From Larix kaempferi (lineage: Eukaryota > Streptophyta > Pinopsida > Pinales > Pinaceae): a stretch of 64,000 nt of DNA. Each line of letters opens with the position of its first letter. Position 1 is the first letter of the stretch. The position numbers and the translations under genes are program-made. Positions 20,000 to 35,900 of this stretch are shown piece by piece. The notes under the pieces are model-generated. The model had not been told where the DNA came from and did not search any database. It saw nothing but the letters and a program-made list of their open reading frames with translations. The stretch lies in NCBI GenBank assembly GCA_027924585.1, contig BSBM01002101.1, positions 248,001 through 312,000 on the forward strand, read 5' to 3'.

Positions 20000-22900
20000 T
20001 TAAGCCCAAGTCTAGCGAAAATGCAGAGTTGAGTTTCGACTTTCACCAACTTCTTGGAATTGAAAATTGAGCACAGATTTGGATGTCCTATTGGTAGACA
20101 AATGCGCACGCCAACTTTCGTGACGTTCCAAGCTATTTTTGCGCCCTTTAATTCCAAGTCTAGCGAAAAAAGCATTGTCGAGTTTCAACTTTGACCAACT
20201 TCTTGGAATTGAAATTTGAGAATAGTTTTGGATGTCCCACTGGTAGACAAGCGTCCATGCCAACTTTCATGACGTTCCAAGCTATTTTCTCCCCCATTAA
20301 GCCCAACTCTAGTGAAAACGTACGGTCGAGTTTCGACTTTCACCAACTTCTCGGAATTGAAAATTGAGCATAGATTTGGATGTCCAATTTGTAGACATGC
20401 ACGCACAGCAACTTTCGTGATGCTACAAGCTAATTTAACACCCTTTAAGCTCAAGTCTAGCAAAAACGCATGATGGCATTTTGACTTTGAAAAACTTATT
20501 GGAATTGAAATTTGAGAATAGATTTGGATGTCCCATTGGTAAACAAGCGTGCACGCCAAATTTGGTGAGGTTTCGAGTTATTTTCTCTCCCTTTAATCCC
20601 AAGTCTAGTGAAGACGCACGATCGAGTTTCAACTTTGACCAACTTCTTGGAATTGAAATTTGAGCATAGATTTGTATGTCCCGTTGGTAGACAAGTGCGC
20701 ACGCCAACTTTCGTTACATTCCGAGCTATTTTCTTCCCCTTTAAGCCAAACTCTAGAGAAAATGCGCAGTCGAGTTTCAACTTTGACTAACTTCTCGGAA
20801 TTGAAATTTGAGAATTGATTTGGATGTCACATTGTTAGACAAGCGTCCACGCCAACTTTCGTGACGTTGCGAGTTTCGACTTTCACCAACTTCTCGGAAT
20901 TGAAAATTGAGCATAGATTTAGATTTCCCGTTGGTAGACAAGTGCGCACACCAACTTTCATGACGTTCCGACGTATTTTCCCACATTTTAAGCCCAGGTC
21001 TAGCGAAAACGCACAGTGGAGTTTCGACTTTCACCAACTTCTCGAAATTGAAATTTGAGAATAGTTTTGGATGTCCCATTGGTAGAAAAGTGTCCACACC
21101 AACTTTCGTGACATTTCGAGCTATTTTATCCCCCCTTTAAGCACAACTCTAGAGAAAACGCACGGTCCCGTTTCGGCTTTGACCAACTTCTCGGAATTGA
21201 AAACTGAGAATAGATTTGGATGTCCTTGTAGACATGCCCACACAGCAACTTTTGTGACGTTACGAGCTAATTTCACACCCTTTAAACTCAAGTCTAGCGA
21301 AAACGCATGGTGGCATTTCGACCTTGATCAACTTCTCGGAATTGGAAATTGAGCACAGATTTGGATGTACCATTGGTAGACAAGTGCGCACACCAACTTT
21401 CGTGACATTCCAAGCTATTTTCCCGCCTTTTAATTCCAAGTCTAGCGAAAAAAGCATGCTCGAGCTTCGACTTTCACCAACTTCTCGGAATTGAAAATTG
21501 AGCATAGATTTGGATGTCCCATTTGTAGACATGCGTGCACGGCAACTTTCGTGACGCTACGAGCTAATTTCACACCCTTTAAGCTCAAGTCTAGCGAAAA
21601 CGCATGGTGGCATTTCGAATTTGACCAACTTCTTGGAATTGAAATTTGAGAATAGATTTGAAAGTCACATTGTTAGACAAGCATCCACGCCAACTTTCAT
21701 AACGTTTCGAGCTTTTTTCTCCCCCTTTAAGCCCAAGTCTAGCGAAAACGCACGGATGAGTTTCGACTTTCACCAACTTCTCAAAATTTAAAATAGAGCA
21801 TATATTTGGATGTCCCGTTGGTAGACAAGTGCGCACGCCAACTTCCTTCACATTCCGAGCTATTTTCCTACCTTTTAAGCCCAAGTCTAGCGAAAACGCA
21901 CGGTCGAGTTTCAACTTTAACCAACTTCTCGGAATTGAAATTTGAGAATAGTTTTGGATGTCTTATTGGTAGACAAGCGTCCACACCAACTTTCGTCACA
22001 TTCTGAGCTATTTTATCCCCCTTTAAGCCCAACTCTAGAGAAAACGCACGGTCGCGTTTCGTCTTTGACCTACTTCTCGGAATTGAAAACTGAGAAAAGA
22101 TTTGGATGTCCCATTTTCTAACATGCGTGGACAACAACTTTCGTGACGTTACGAGCTAATTTCACACCCTTTAAGCTCAAGTCTAACGAAAATTTTGACT
22201 TTGACCAACTTCTGGGAATTGAAATTTGAGAATAGATTTGGATGTCTCGTTGGTAGACAAGTGCGCATGCCAACTTTCGTGATGTTCCGAGCTATTTTCC
22301 CACCCTTTAAGCCCAAGTCTAGCGAAAACACATGGTCGAGTTTCAACTTTGACCAATTTCCCGAAATTGAAATTTGAGAATAGTTTTGGATGTCCCATTG
22401 GTAAACAAGCATCCATGCCAACTTTCGTGACGTGCCGACCTATTTTCTGCCCCATTAAGCCCAACTCTAGTGAAAACGTACGGTCGAGTTTCGAATTTCA
22501 CCAACTTCTCCGAATTGAAAATTGAGCATAGATTTGGATGTCCCATTTGTAGACATGCGCACACAGCAAAATTCATGACGTTACGAGCTAATTTCACACC
22601 CTTTAAGCTCAAGTCTAGCGAAAACACATGGTGGCATTTCGACTTTGACCAACTTCTGGGAATTGAAATTTGAGAATAGATTTGGATGTCCCGTTGGTAG
22701 ACAAGTGTGCACGCCAACGTTCGTGACGTTACGAGCTAATTTCACACCCTTTAAGCTCAAGTCTAGAGAAAACGCATGGTGGCGTTTCGACTTTGACCAA
22801 GTTCTGGGAATTGAAATTTGCGAATAGATTTGGATGTCCCGTTGGTAGACAAGTGCCCATGCCAACTTTCATGATGTTCCAAGGTATTTTATCCCCCTTT

Positions 22901-25900
22901 AAGCCCAAGTCTAGAGAAAACGCACGGCCGCGTTTCGGGTTTGACCTACTTCTCGGAATTGAAAATTGAGAATAGATTCGGACGTCCCATTTGTAGACTG
23001 GTGTGCACACCAACTTTCGTGACGTTCCAAGCTATTTTTTCACCCTTTAAGCTCAAGCCTAGCAAAAACGCACGGTCGATTTTCGACATTCACCAACTTC
23101 TCGAAATTGAAAATTGAGCATTGATTTGGATTTCCCATTGGTAGACAAGTGCGCACGCCAACGCTCATGACGTTCCGAGCTATTTTCCCACCCTTTAAGC
23201 TTAAGTCTAGCGAAAACGAATGGTGGCGTTTCGACTTTGACCAAGTTCTGGGAATTGAAATTTGAGAATAGATTTGGATGTCCCGTTGGTAGACAAGTGC
23301 CCATGCCAACGTTCGGGACGTTCCGAGGTATTTTCTCGCCCTTTAAGCCCAACTCTAGAGAAAACGCACGATCGCGTTTCGGGTTTGACCTGCTTCTCGG
23401 AATTGAAAATCGGGAATAGATTTGGATGTCCCATTTGTAGACATGCGTGCAAAGCAAATTTCGTGACGTTATGAGCTAATTTCACACCCTGTAAGCTAAA
23501 GTCTAGCGAAAACATATGGTGGCGTTTCGACTTTGACCAACCTATGGGAATTGAAAATTAAGAATAGATTTAGATGTCCCATTGGTAGACAAGCGTCCAC
23601 GCCAACTTTCATGATGTTTCGAGCTTTGTTCTCCCCCTTTAAGCCCAAGCCTACTGAAAACACACGGTCGAATTTCGACTTTCACCAAATTCATGGAATT
23701 GAAAATTGAGCATAGATTTGGATTTCCCGTTGGTAGAAAAGTGTGCACGCCAACGTTCGCGATGTTCTGAGCTATTTTACCACCCTTTAAGCCCAAGTCT
23801 AGCGAAAACACACTGTCGAGGTTTGACTTCGACGAACTTTGCTGAATGGAAAATTGAGCGTAGATTTGGATGTCCCGTTGGTAGACAAGTCCGCACGCCA
23901 ACTTTCGTGATGTTCCGAGCTATTTTCCCACCCTTTAATCCCAAGTCTAGCGAAAACGCACGGTCGAGTTTCAACTTTGACCACCTTCTCGGAATTGAAA
24001 TTTGAGAATAGTTTTGGATGTCCCATTGGTAGACAAGCGTCCATGCCAACTTTCCTGATGTTCCGAACTATTTTCTCCCCCTTTAAGCCCAAGTCTAGCG
24101 AAAACGGACGGTTGAGTTTTGACTTTGAACAACTTCACGGAATTGAAAATTGAGCATAGATTTGGATGTCCCATTGGTAGACAAGTGCGCATGCCAACTT
24201 TCATGGTGTTCCGAGCTATTTTCCCGCCCTATAATCCCAAGTCTAGCAAAAAAAGCATGGTCGATTTTCAACTTTGCCAACTTCTCGGAATTGAAATTTG
24301 AGAATAGTTTTGGATGTCCCATTGGTAGACAAGCGTCCATGCCAACTTTCGTGACGTTTCGAGCTATTTTCTCCCCCTTTAAGCCCAAGTTTAGTGAAAA
24401 CGAACGGTCGAGTTTCAACTTTGACCAACTTCTTGGAATTGAAATTTGAGAATAGTTTTGGATGTCCCATTGGTAGACAAGTGTCCACACCAACTTTCAT
24501 CACATTTCGAGCTATTTTATCCCCCTTTAAGCCCAACTCTACTGAAAACACACGGTCGCGTTTCGGCTTTGACCTACTTCTCGGAATTGAAAATTGAGAA
24601 TAGATTTGGATGTCCCATTTGTGGACATGCGTACACAACAACTTTCGTGACGTTACGAGCTAATTTCACACCCTTTAAGCTCAAGTCTAGCGAAAAATCA
24701 CGGTCGAGTTTCAACTTTGACCAACTTCCCGGAATTTAAATTTGAGAATAGTTTGGGATGTCCCATTGGTAGACAAGCGTCCACACCAACTTCCGTGACG
24801 TTCCGACCTATTTTCTGCCCCATTAAGCCCAACTCTAGTGAAAACGTATGGTCGAGTTTTGACTTTCACCAACTTCTCGGAATTAAAAATTGAGCATATA
24901 TTTGGATGTCCCATTTGTAGACATGCACGCACAACAAATTTCGTGACGTTAAGAGCTAATTTCACACCCTTTAAGCTCAAGTGTAGTGAAAACGCATGGT
25001 GGCATTTCGACTTTGACCAACTTCTTGAATTGAAATTTGAGAATAGATTTGGATGTACCGTTGGTAGACAAGTGCGCACGCCAACTTTCGTGACGTTTTG
25101 AGTTATTTACCCACCCTTTAAGCCCAAGTCTAGCAAAAACGCAGGATCGAGTTTCAACTTTGACCAACTTCTTGGAATTGAAGTTTGAGAATAGATTTGG
25201 ATGTCCCATTGGTAGACAAGCGTCCATGCCAACTTTCGTGACGTTTCGAGCTATTTTCTCCTCCTTTAATCCCAAGTCTAGCGAAAACGCACGGTCGAGT
25301 TTCGACTTTGACCAGCTTCGCGGAATTGAAAATTGAGCATAGATTTGGATTCCCTGTTGGTCGACAACTGCACACGCCAACTTTCGTGATGTTCCGAGAA
25401 ATTCTCCACCCTTTAAGGCTAAGTCTAGCAAAAACGCACGGTCGAGTTTCGGCTTTGACCAACTTCTCGGAATTGAAATTTGAGAATAGATTTGGATATC
25501 CCATAGGTAGACAACCGTGCACGCCAACTTTCGTGATGTTCTGAGCTATTTTATTCCCCTTTATGCCCAACACTAGAGAAAACGCACGGTTGCATTTCGG
25601 CTTTGACCTACTTCTCGGAATTGAAAATTGAGAATAGATTTGGATGTCCCATTTGTAGACATGCGCGCACAGCAACGTTCGTGACGTTCCGAGCTATTTT
25701 CTCCCCCTTTAAGACCAACTCTAGCGAAAACGCACGATCAAGTTTCAACTTTGACCAACTTCTCAGAATTGAAATTTGAGAATAGTTTTGGATGTCCCAT
25801 TGGTAGACAAGTGTCCACACGAACTTTCGTGACATTCCGAGCTATTTTCTCCCCCTTTAAGCCCAACTCTAGAGAAAACGCACGGTCTCGTTTCGGCTTT

Positions 25901-28900
25901 GACCTACTTCTCGGAATTGAAAATTGAGAATCGATTTGGATGTCCCATTTGTAGACATGCGCGCACAGCAACTTTCATGACGTTCCGAGCTATTTTCTCC
26001 CCCTTTATGCACAACTCTAGAGAAAACGCACGATCAAGTTTCAACTTTGACCAACTTTTCGGAATTGAAATTTGAGAATATTTTTGGATGTCCCATTGGT
26101 AGACAAGCGTCCACACCAACTTTCGTGACGTTACGAGCTAATTTCACACCCTTTAAGCTCAAGCCTAGAGAAAACTCATGGTGGCGTTTTGACTTTGACC
26201 AACTTCTCGTAATTGAAAATTGAGCATAGATTTGGATGTACCGTTGGTAGACAAGTGCGCATGCCAACTTTCGTTACGTTCTGAGCTATTTTCTCACCCT
26301 TTAAGCCCAAGTCTAGCGAAAAAACACGGTCGAGTTTCAACTTTGACCAACTTCTCGAAATTGAAATTCAAGAATAGTTTTGGATGTCCTATTGGTAGAC
26401 AAGCGTCCACAGCAACTTTCGTGACATTCCGAGCTATTTTCTCCCCCTTTATGCCCAAGTCTAGAGAAAACACACGTTCAAGTTTCGACTTTGACGAACT
26501 TCACGGAATTCAAAATTAAGCATAGATTTGGATGTTCCGTTGGTAGACAAGTGAGCACGCCAACTTTCGTGACTTTTCGAGCTATTTTCCCACCCTTTAA
26601 GCCCAAGTCTAGCGTAAACGCACGGTTGCGTTTCAACTTTGAGCAGCTTCTCCGAATTGAATTGTGAGAATAGATTTGGATGTCCCATTTGTAGACAAGC
26701 GTCCATGCCAACTTTCGTGACGTTTCGATCTATTTTCTCCCCCTTTAATCCCAAGTATAGCAAAAACGCACCATCGAGTTTCGACTTTGACCAAATTCAC
26801 CAAATTGAAAATTGAGCATAAATTTGGATGTCCCGTTGGTAGACAAGTGCGCACGCCAACTTTCGTGATGTTCCAAGCTATTTTCTCACCGTTTAAGCCC
26901 AAGTCTAGCAAAAACGCATATTCGATTTTCAACTTTTACCAACTTCTCGAAATTTAAATTTGAGAATAGATTTGGATGTCCCATTGGTAGACAAGCGTCC
27001 ATGCCAACTTTCATGACGTTTCGAGCTTTTTTCTCCCCCTTTAACCCCAAGACCAGCGAAAACGCACGGTCGAGTTTCGACTTTGACCAACTTCTCGGAA
27101 TTAAAAATTTAGAATCGATTCGGATGACCCATTTGTAGACATGCACGCACAACAACTTTCATGACGTTACGAGCTAATTTCACACCCTTTAAGCCCAATT
27201 CTAGAGAAAACGCATGATCCAGTTTCAACTTTGACCACCTTCTTCGAATTGAAATTTGAGAATAGTTTTAGATGTCCCATTGGTAGACAAGCATCCACAC
27301 AAACTTTGTGACGTTCCGAGCTATTTTCTCTCCCTTTAAGCCCAAGTCTAGCGAAAACGCACGGACGATTTTCGACTTTCAACAACTTCTCGGAATTGAA
27401 AATTGAGCATAGATTTGGATGTCCCATTGGTAAACAAGTGCGCACACCAACTTTCATGACGTTCCGAGGTATTTTCCCACCCTTTAATCCCAAGTCTAGC
27501 GAAAATGCATGGTCGCCTTACGGCTTTGACCTACTTCTAGGAATTTAAAACGTAGAATAGATTTGGATGTCCCATTTGTAGACATGCGCGCACAACACAT
27601 TTCGTGATGCTACGAGCTAATTTCACACCCTTTAAACTCAAGTCTAGTGAAAACGCATTGTGGCATTTCGACCTTGACCAACTTCACGGAATCGAAAATT
27701 GAGCATAGATTTGGATGTCCCGTTGGTAAACAAGTGTGCACGCCAACTTTCGTGACGTTCCGAGCTATTTTCCAACCCTTTAAGCCCAAGTCTAGCGTAA
27801 ACGCATGGTCGCGTTTCAACTTTGACTAACTTCTCAGAATTGAAATTTGAGAATAGATTTGGATGTCCCATTGGTAGACAAGCGTCCACACCAACGTTCG
27901 TGAAATTTCGAGCTATTTTTCCTGCTTTAAGCCAAACTCTAGAGAAAACGCGCGGTCGAATTTCAACTCTGACCAACTTCTCGGAATTGAAATTTGAGAA
28001 TATTTTTGGATGTCACACTGGTAGAAAAGCGTCCACACCAACTTTCGTAATGTTCCGAGCTATTTTCTACCCCTTTAAGCCTAAGTCTGGCGAAAACGCA
28101 GGGTCGAGTTTCGGCTTTGACCAACTTCTTGGAATTGAAATTTGAGAATAGATTTGGATATCCCATTGGTAGACAAGCATGCACACCAACTTTCATGACG
28201 TTTCGAGCTATTTTCTCCCCATTTAATCCCAAGTCTAGCGAAAACGCACGGTCGCATTTTGGCTTTGATGTACTTCTCGGAATTGAAATTTGAGAATAAA
28301 TTTGGATGCCGCATTGGTAGAGGAGCGCGTACGCCAACTTTCGTGACGTTCTGAGCTATTTTCTCAACATTTAAGCCCAAGTCTAGCGAAAATGCACAGT
28401 CGCGTTTCGGCTTTGACCTACTTCTCGGAGTTGAAATTTGAGAATAAATTTGGATGCCCCATTCGTAGACAAGTGCATATGCCAACTTTCGTGATATTCC
28501 CGGCTATTTTCTCACCCTTTAAGCTGAAGTCTAACGAAAATGCACGGTCGTGTTTCGGACTTGACCAACTTCTCAGAATTTAAATTTGAGAATAGATATG
28601 GATGCCCCATTGGTAGACAAGCATGCACGCCAACTTTCATGACGTTCCGAGCTATTTTCTCCCCCTTTAAGCCCAAGTCTAGCGAAACCGCACGTTCGAT
28701 TTTCAACTTTGACCAACTTCTTGGAATTTAAATTTGAGAATAGTTTTGAATGTCTGATTGGTAGACAGACGTCCACGCCAACTTTTGTAACGTTCGAGCT
28801 TATTTCTCCCCCTTTAACCCCAAGCCTAGCGAAAACGCACGGTCGATTTTCATCTTTCACTAACTTCTCGGAATTGAAAATTGAGCATAGATTTGGATGT

Positions 28901-29997
28901 CCCGTTGGTAGACAAGTGCGCACGCCAACTTTCGTGATGTTCCGAGCTATTTTCCCACCCTTTAATCCCAAGTCTATTGAAAACGCAAAGTTGAGTTTCA
29001 ACTTTGAACACCTTCTCGGAATTGAAATTTTAGAATAGTTTTGGATGTCCCATTGGTAGACAAGTGTCCATGCCAACTTTCGTGACGTTCCGAGCTATTT
29101 TCTCCCCATTTAAGCCCATGTCTGGCGAAAACACACGGTCGAGTTTCGACTTTGACCAACTTCGCGGAATTGAAAATTGAGTAGAGATTTGGATGTCCCA
29201 TTGGTAGATAAGTGCGCAAGCCAACTTTCGTGACGTTCCGAGATATTTTCCCACCCTTTAATCCCAAGTCTAGCAAAAACGCACGGTCGAGTTTCAACTT
29301 TGACTAACTTGTCGGAATTCAAATTTGAGAATAGATTTGGATGTCCCATTGGTAGATAAGCATCCACGCCAACTTTCGTGACGTTTCGAGCTTTTTTCTC
29401 CCCCTTTAAGACCAAGTCTAGCGAAAACGCACGGTCGAGTTTCGACTTTCACCAACTTCTCAGAATTGAAAATTGAGCATAGATTTGGATGTCCCGTTGA
29501 TAGAAAAGTGTGCACGCCAACTTTCGTAACGTTCTGAGCTATTTTCCAACCCTTTAATCCCAAGTCTATCGAAAACGCACGGTCATGTTTAAACTTTGAC
29601 CAAGTTCTCGGAATTGAAATTTGAGCATAGTTTTGGATGTCCCATTGGTAGACAAGCGTGCATGCCAACTTTCGTGACATTCCGAGCTATTTTCCACCCC
29701 TTTAATCCCAAGTCTAGCCTAAACGCACGGTCGAGTTTCAACTTTTACCAACTTCGCGGAATTGAAAATTGAGCATAGATTTGGATGTCCCATTGGTAGA
29801 AAAGTGTCCATGCTAGCTTTCATGACGTTCCGAGTTGTTTTCTCCGCCTTTAAGGCCAAGTCTAGTGAATAAGCACTGTCGAGGTTCGACTTTGACGAAC
29901 TTCACGCAATTGAAAATTGAGCATAAATTTGGATGTCCCGTTGGTAGAAAAGTGTGCACGCCAACTTTCGTGACCCTCCAAGCTATTTTCCCACCCT
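20000..29997. repeat. HOR unit copy 3 (9,998 bp)
   Basis: I found no private difference in this copy. It matches copy 4 throughout and copy 2 except at the copy 2 private site (19940). It carries the derived A at 28802, within GAGCTTATTTC, where the unit otherwise reads GAGCTTTTTTC. Copies 2, 3 and 4 are therefore the most recently separated neighbours in the window. Confidence 0.97.
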
Positions 29998-32900
29998 TTA
30001 AGCCCAAGTCTAGCGAAAATGCAGAGTTGAGTTTCGACTTTCACCAACTTCTTGGAATTGAAAATTGAGCACAGATTTGGATGTCCTATTGGTAGACAAA
30101 TGCGCACGCCAACTTTCGTGACGTTCCAAGCTATTTTTGCGCCCTTTAATTCCAAGTCTAGCGAAAAAAGCATTGTCGAGTTTCAACTTTGACCAACTTC
30201 TTGGAATTGAAATTTGAGAATAGTTTTGGATGTCCCACTGGTAGACAAGCGTCCATGCCAACTTTCATGACGTTCCAAGCTATTTTCTCCCCCATTAAGC
30301 CCAACTCTAGTGAAAACGTACGGTCGAGTTTCGACTTTCACCAACTTCTCGGAATTGAAAATTGAGCATAGATTTGGATGTCCAATTTGTAGACATGCAC
30401 GCACAGCAACTTTCGTGATGCTACAAGCTAATTTAACACCCTTTAAGCTCAAGTCTAGCAAAAACGCATGATGGCATTTTGACTTTGAAAAACTTATTGG
30501 AATTGAAATTTGAGAATAGATTTGGATGTCCCATTGGTAAACAAGCGTGCACGCCAAATTTGGTGAGGTTTCGAGTTATTTTCTCTCCCTTTAATCCCAA
30601 GTCTAGTGAAGACGCACGATCGAGTTTCAACTTTGACCAACTTCTTGGAATTGAAATTTGAGCATAGATTTGTATGTCCCGTTGGTAGACAAGTGCGCAC
30701 GCCAACTTTCGTTACATTCCGAGCTATTTTCTTCCCCTTTAAGCCAAACTCTAGAGAAAATGCGCAGTCGAGTTTCAACTTTGACTAACTTCTCGGAATT
30801 GAAATTTGAGAATTGATTTGGATGTCACATTGTTAGACAAGCGTCCACGCCAACTTTCGTGACGTTGCGAGTTTCGACTTTCACCAACTTCTCGGAATTG
30901 AAAATTGAGCATAGATTTAGATTTCCCGTTGGTAGACAAGTGCGCACACCAACTTTCATGACGTTCCGACGTATTTTCCCACATTTTAAGCCCAGGTCTA
31001 GCGAAAACGCACAGTGGAGTTTCGACTTTCACCAACTTCTCGAAATTGAAATTTGAGAATAGTTTTGGATGTCCCATTGGTAGAAAAGTGTCCACACCAA
31101 CTTTCGTGACATTTCGAGCTATTTTATCCCCCCTTTAAGCACAACTCTAGAGAAAACGCACGGTCCCGTTTCGGCTTTGACCAACTTCTCGGAATTGAAA
31201 ACTGAGAATAGATTTGGATGTCCTTGTAGACATGCCCACACAGCAACTTTTGTGACGTTACGAGCTAATTTCACACCCTTTAAACTCAAGTCTAGCGAAA
31301 ACGCATGGTGGCATTTCGACCTTGATCAACTTCTCGGAATTGGAAATTGAGCACAGATTTGGATGTACCATTGGTAGACAAGTGCGCACACCAACTTTCG
31401 TGACATTCCAAGCTATTTTCCCGCCTTTTAATTCCAAGTCTAGCGAAAAAAGCATGCTCGAGCTTCGACTTTCACCAACTTCTCGGAATTGAAAATTGAG
31501 CATAGATTTGGATGTCCCATTTGTAGACATGCGTGCACGGCAACTTTCGTGACGCTACGAGCTAATTTCACACCCTTTAAGCTCAAGTCTAGCGAAAACG
31601 CATGGTGGCATTTCGAATTTGACCAACTTCTTGGAATTGAAATTTGAGAATAGATTTGAAAGTCACATTGTTAGACAAGCATCCACGCCAACTTTCATAA
31701 CGTTTCGAGCTTTTTTCTCCCCCTTTAAGCCCAAGTCTAGCGAAAACGCACGGATGAGTTTCGACTTTCACCAACTTCTCAAAATTTAAAATAGAGCATA
31801 TATTTGGATGTCCCGTTGGTAGACAAGTGCGCACGCCAACTTCCTTCACATTCCGAGCTATTTTCCTACCTTTTAAGCCCAAGTCTAGCGAAAACGCACG
31901 GTCGAGTTTCAACTTTAACCAACTTCTCGGAATTGAAATTTGAGAATAGTTTTGGATGTCTTATTGGTAGACAAGCGTCCACACCAACTTTCGTCACATT
32001 CTGAGCTATTTTATCCCCCTTTAAGCCCAACTCTAGAGAAAACGCACGGTCGCGTTTCGTCTTTGACCTACTTCTCGGAATTGAAAACTGAGAAAAGATT
32101 TGGATGTCCCATTTTCTAACATGCGTGGACAACAACTTTCGTGACGTTACGAGCTAATTTCACACCCTTTAAGCTCAAGTCTAACGAAAATTTTGACTTT
32201 GACCAACTTCTGGGAATTGAAATTTGAGAATAGATTTGGATGTCTCGTTGGTAGACAAGTGCGCATGCCAACTTTCGTGATGTTCCGAGCTATTTTCCCA
32301 CCCTTTAAGCCCAAGTCTAGCGAAAACACATGGTCGAGTTTCAACTTTGACCAATTTCCCGAAATTGAAATTTGAGAATAGTTTTGGATGTCCCATTGGT
32401 AAACAAGCATCCATGCCAACTTTCGTGACGTGCCGACCTATTTTCTGCCCCATTAAGCCCAACTCTAGTGAAAACGTACGGTCGAGTTTCGAATTTCACC
32501 AACTTCTCCGAATTGAAAATTGAGCATAGATTTGGATGTCCCATTTGTAGACATGCGCACACAGCAAAATTCATGACGTTACGAGCTAATTTCACACCCT
32601 TTAAGCTCAAGTCTAGCGAAAACACATGGTGGCATTTCGACTTTGACCAACTTCTGGGAATTGAAATTTGAGAATAGATTTGGATGTCCCGTTGGTAGAC
32701 AAGTGTGCACGCCAACGTTCGTGACGTTACGAGCTAATTTCACACCCTTTAAGCTCAAGTCTAGAGAAAACGCATGGTGGCGTTTCGACTTTGACCAAGT
32801 TCTGGGAATTGAAATTTGCGAATAGATTTGGATGTCCCGTTGGTAGACAAGTGCCCATGCCAACTTTCATGATGTTCCAAGGTATTTTATCCCCCTTTAA

Positions 32901-35900
32901 GCCCAAGTCTAGAGAAAACGCACGGCCGCGTTTCGGGTTTGACCTACTTCTCGGAATTGAAAATTGAGAATAGATTCGGACGTCCCATTTGTAGACTGGT
33001 GTGCACACCAACTTTCGTGACGTTCCAAGCTATTTTTTCACCCTTTAAGCTCAAGCCTAGCAAAAACGCACGGTCGATTTTCGACATTCACCAACTTCTC
33101 GAAATTGAAAATTGAGCATTGATTTGGATTTCCCATTGGTAGACAAGTGCGCACGCCAACGCTCATGACGTTCCGAGCTATTTTCCCACCCTTTAAGCTT
33201 AAGTCTAGCGAAAACGAATGGTGGCGTTTCGACTTTGACCAAGTTCTGGGAATTGAAATTTGAGAATAGATTTGGATGTCCCGTTGGTAGACAAGTGCCC
33301 ATGCCAACGTTCGGGACGTTCCGAGGTATTTTCTCGCCCTTTAAGCCCAACTCTAGAGAAAACGCACGATCGCGTTTCGGGTTTGACCTGCTTCTCGGAA
33401 TTGAAAATCGGGAATAGATTTGGATGTCCCATTTGTAGACATGCGTGCAAAGCAAATTTCGTGACGTTATGAGCTAATTTCACACCCTGTAAGCTAAAGT
33501 CTAGCGAAAACATATGGTGGCGTTTCGACTTTGACCAACCTATGGGAATTGAAAATTAAGAATAGATTTAGATGTCCCATTGGTAGACAAGCGTCCACGC
33601 CAACTTTCATGATGTTTCGAGCTTTGTTCTCCCCCTTTAAGCCCAAGCCTACTGAAAACACACGGTCGAATTTCGACTTTCACCAAATTCATGGAATTGA
33701 AAATTGAGCATAGATTTGGATTTCCCGTTGGTAGAAAAGTGTGCACGCCAACGTTCGCGATGTTCTGAGCTATTTTACCACCCTTTAAGCCCAAGTCTAG
33801 CGAAAACACACTGTCGAGGTTTGACTTCGACGAACTTTGCTGAATGGAAAATTGAGCGTAGATTTGGATGTCCCGTTGGTAGACAAGTCCGCACGCCAAC
33901 TTTCGTGATGTTCCGAGCTATTTTCCCACCCTTTAATCCCAAGTCTAGCGAAAACGCACGGTCGAGTTTCAACTTTGACCACCTTCTCGGAATTGAAATT
34001 TGAGAATAGTTTTGGATGTCCCATTGGTAGACAAGCGTCCATGCCAACTTTCCTGATGTTCCGAACTATTTTCTCCCCCTTTAAGCCCAAGTCTAGCGAA
34101 AACGGACGGTTGAGTTTTGACTTTGAACAACTTCACGGAATTGAAAATTGAGCATAGATTTGGATGTCCCATTGGTAGACAAGTGCGCATGCCAACTTTC
34201 ATGGTGTTCCGAGCTATTTTCCCGCCCTATAATCCCAAGTCTAGCAAAAAAAGCATGGTCGATTTTCAACTTTGCCAACTTCTCGGAATTGAAATTTGAG
34301 AATAGTTTTGGATGTCCCATTGGTAGACAAGCGTCCATGCCAACTTTCGTGACGTTTCGAGCTATTTTCTCCCCCTTTAAGCCCAAGTTTAGTGAAAACG
34401 AACGGTCGAGTTTCAACTTTGACCAACTTCTTGGAATTGAAATTTGAGAATAGTTTTGGATGTCCCATTGGTAGACAAGTGTCCACACCAACTTTCATCA
34501 CATTTCGAGCTATTTTATCCCCCTTTAAGCCCAACTCTACTGAAAACACACGGTCGCGTTTCGGCTTTGACCTACTTCTCGGAATTGAAAATTGAGAATA
34601 GATTTGGATGTCCCATTTGTGGACATGCGTACACAACAACTTTCGTGACGTTACGAGCTAATTTCACACCCTTTAAGCTCAAGTCTAGCGAAAAATCACG
34701 GTCGAGTTTCAACTTTGACCAACTTCCCGGAATTTAAATTTGAGAATAGTTTGGGATGTCCCATTGGTAGACAAGCGTCCACACCAACTTCCGTGACGTT
34801 CCGACCTATTTTCTGCCCCATTAAGCCCAACTCTAGTGAAAACGTATGGTCGAGTTTTGACTTTCACCAACTTCTCGGAATTAAAAATTGAGCATATATT
34901 TGGATGTCCCATTTGTAGACATGCACGCACAACAAATTTCGTGACGTTAAGAGCTAATTTCACACCCTTTAAGCTCAAGTGTAGTGAAAACGCATGGTGG
35001 CATTTCGACTTTGACCAACTTCTTGAATTGAAATTTGAGAATAGATTTGGATGTACCGTTGGTAGACAAGTGCGCACGCCAACTTTCGTGACGTTTTGAG
35101 TTATTTACCCACCCTTTAAGCCCAAGTCTAGCAAAAACGCAGGATCGAGTTTCAACTTTGACCAACTTCTTGGAATTGAAGTTTGAGAATAGATTTGGAT
35201 GTCCCATTGGTAGACAAGCGTCCATGCCAACTTTCGTGACGTTTCGAGCTATTTTCTCCTCCTTTAATCCCAAGTCTAGCGAAAACGCACGGTCGAGTTT
35301 CGACTTTGACCAGCTTCGCGGAATTGAAAATTGAGCATAGATTTGGATTCCCTGTTGGTCGACAACTGCACACGCCAACTTTCGTGATGTTCCGAGAAAT
35401 TCTCCACCCTTTAAGGCTAAGTCTAGCAAAAACGCACGGTCGAGTTTCGGCTTTGACCAACTTCTCGGAATTGAAATTTGAGAATAGATTTGGATATCCC
35501 ATAGGTAGACAACCGTGCACGCCAACTTTCGTGATGTTCTGAGCTATTTTATTCCCCTTTATGCCCAACACTAGAGAAAACGCACGGTTGCATTTCGGCT
35601 TTGACCTACTTCTCGGAATTGAAAATTGAGAATAGATTTGGATGTCCCATTTGTAGACATGCGCGCACAGCAACGTTCGTGACGTTCCGAGCTATTTTCT
35701 CCCCCTTTAAGACCAACTCTAGCGAAAACGCACGATCAAGTTTCAACTTTGACCAACTTCTCAGAATTGAAATTTGAGAATAGTTTTGGATGTCCCATTG
35801 GTAGACAAGTGTCCACACGAACTTTCGTGACATTCCGAGCTATTTTCTCCCCCTTTAAGCCCAACTCTAGAGAAAACGCACGGTCTCGTTTCGGCTTTGA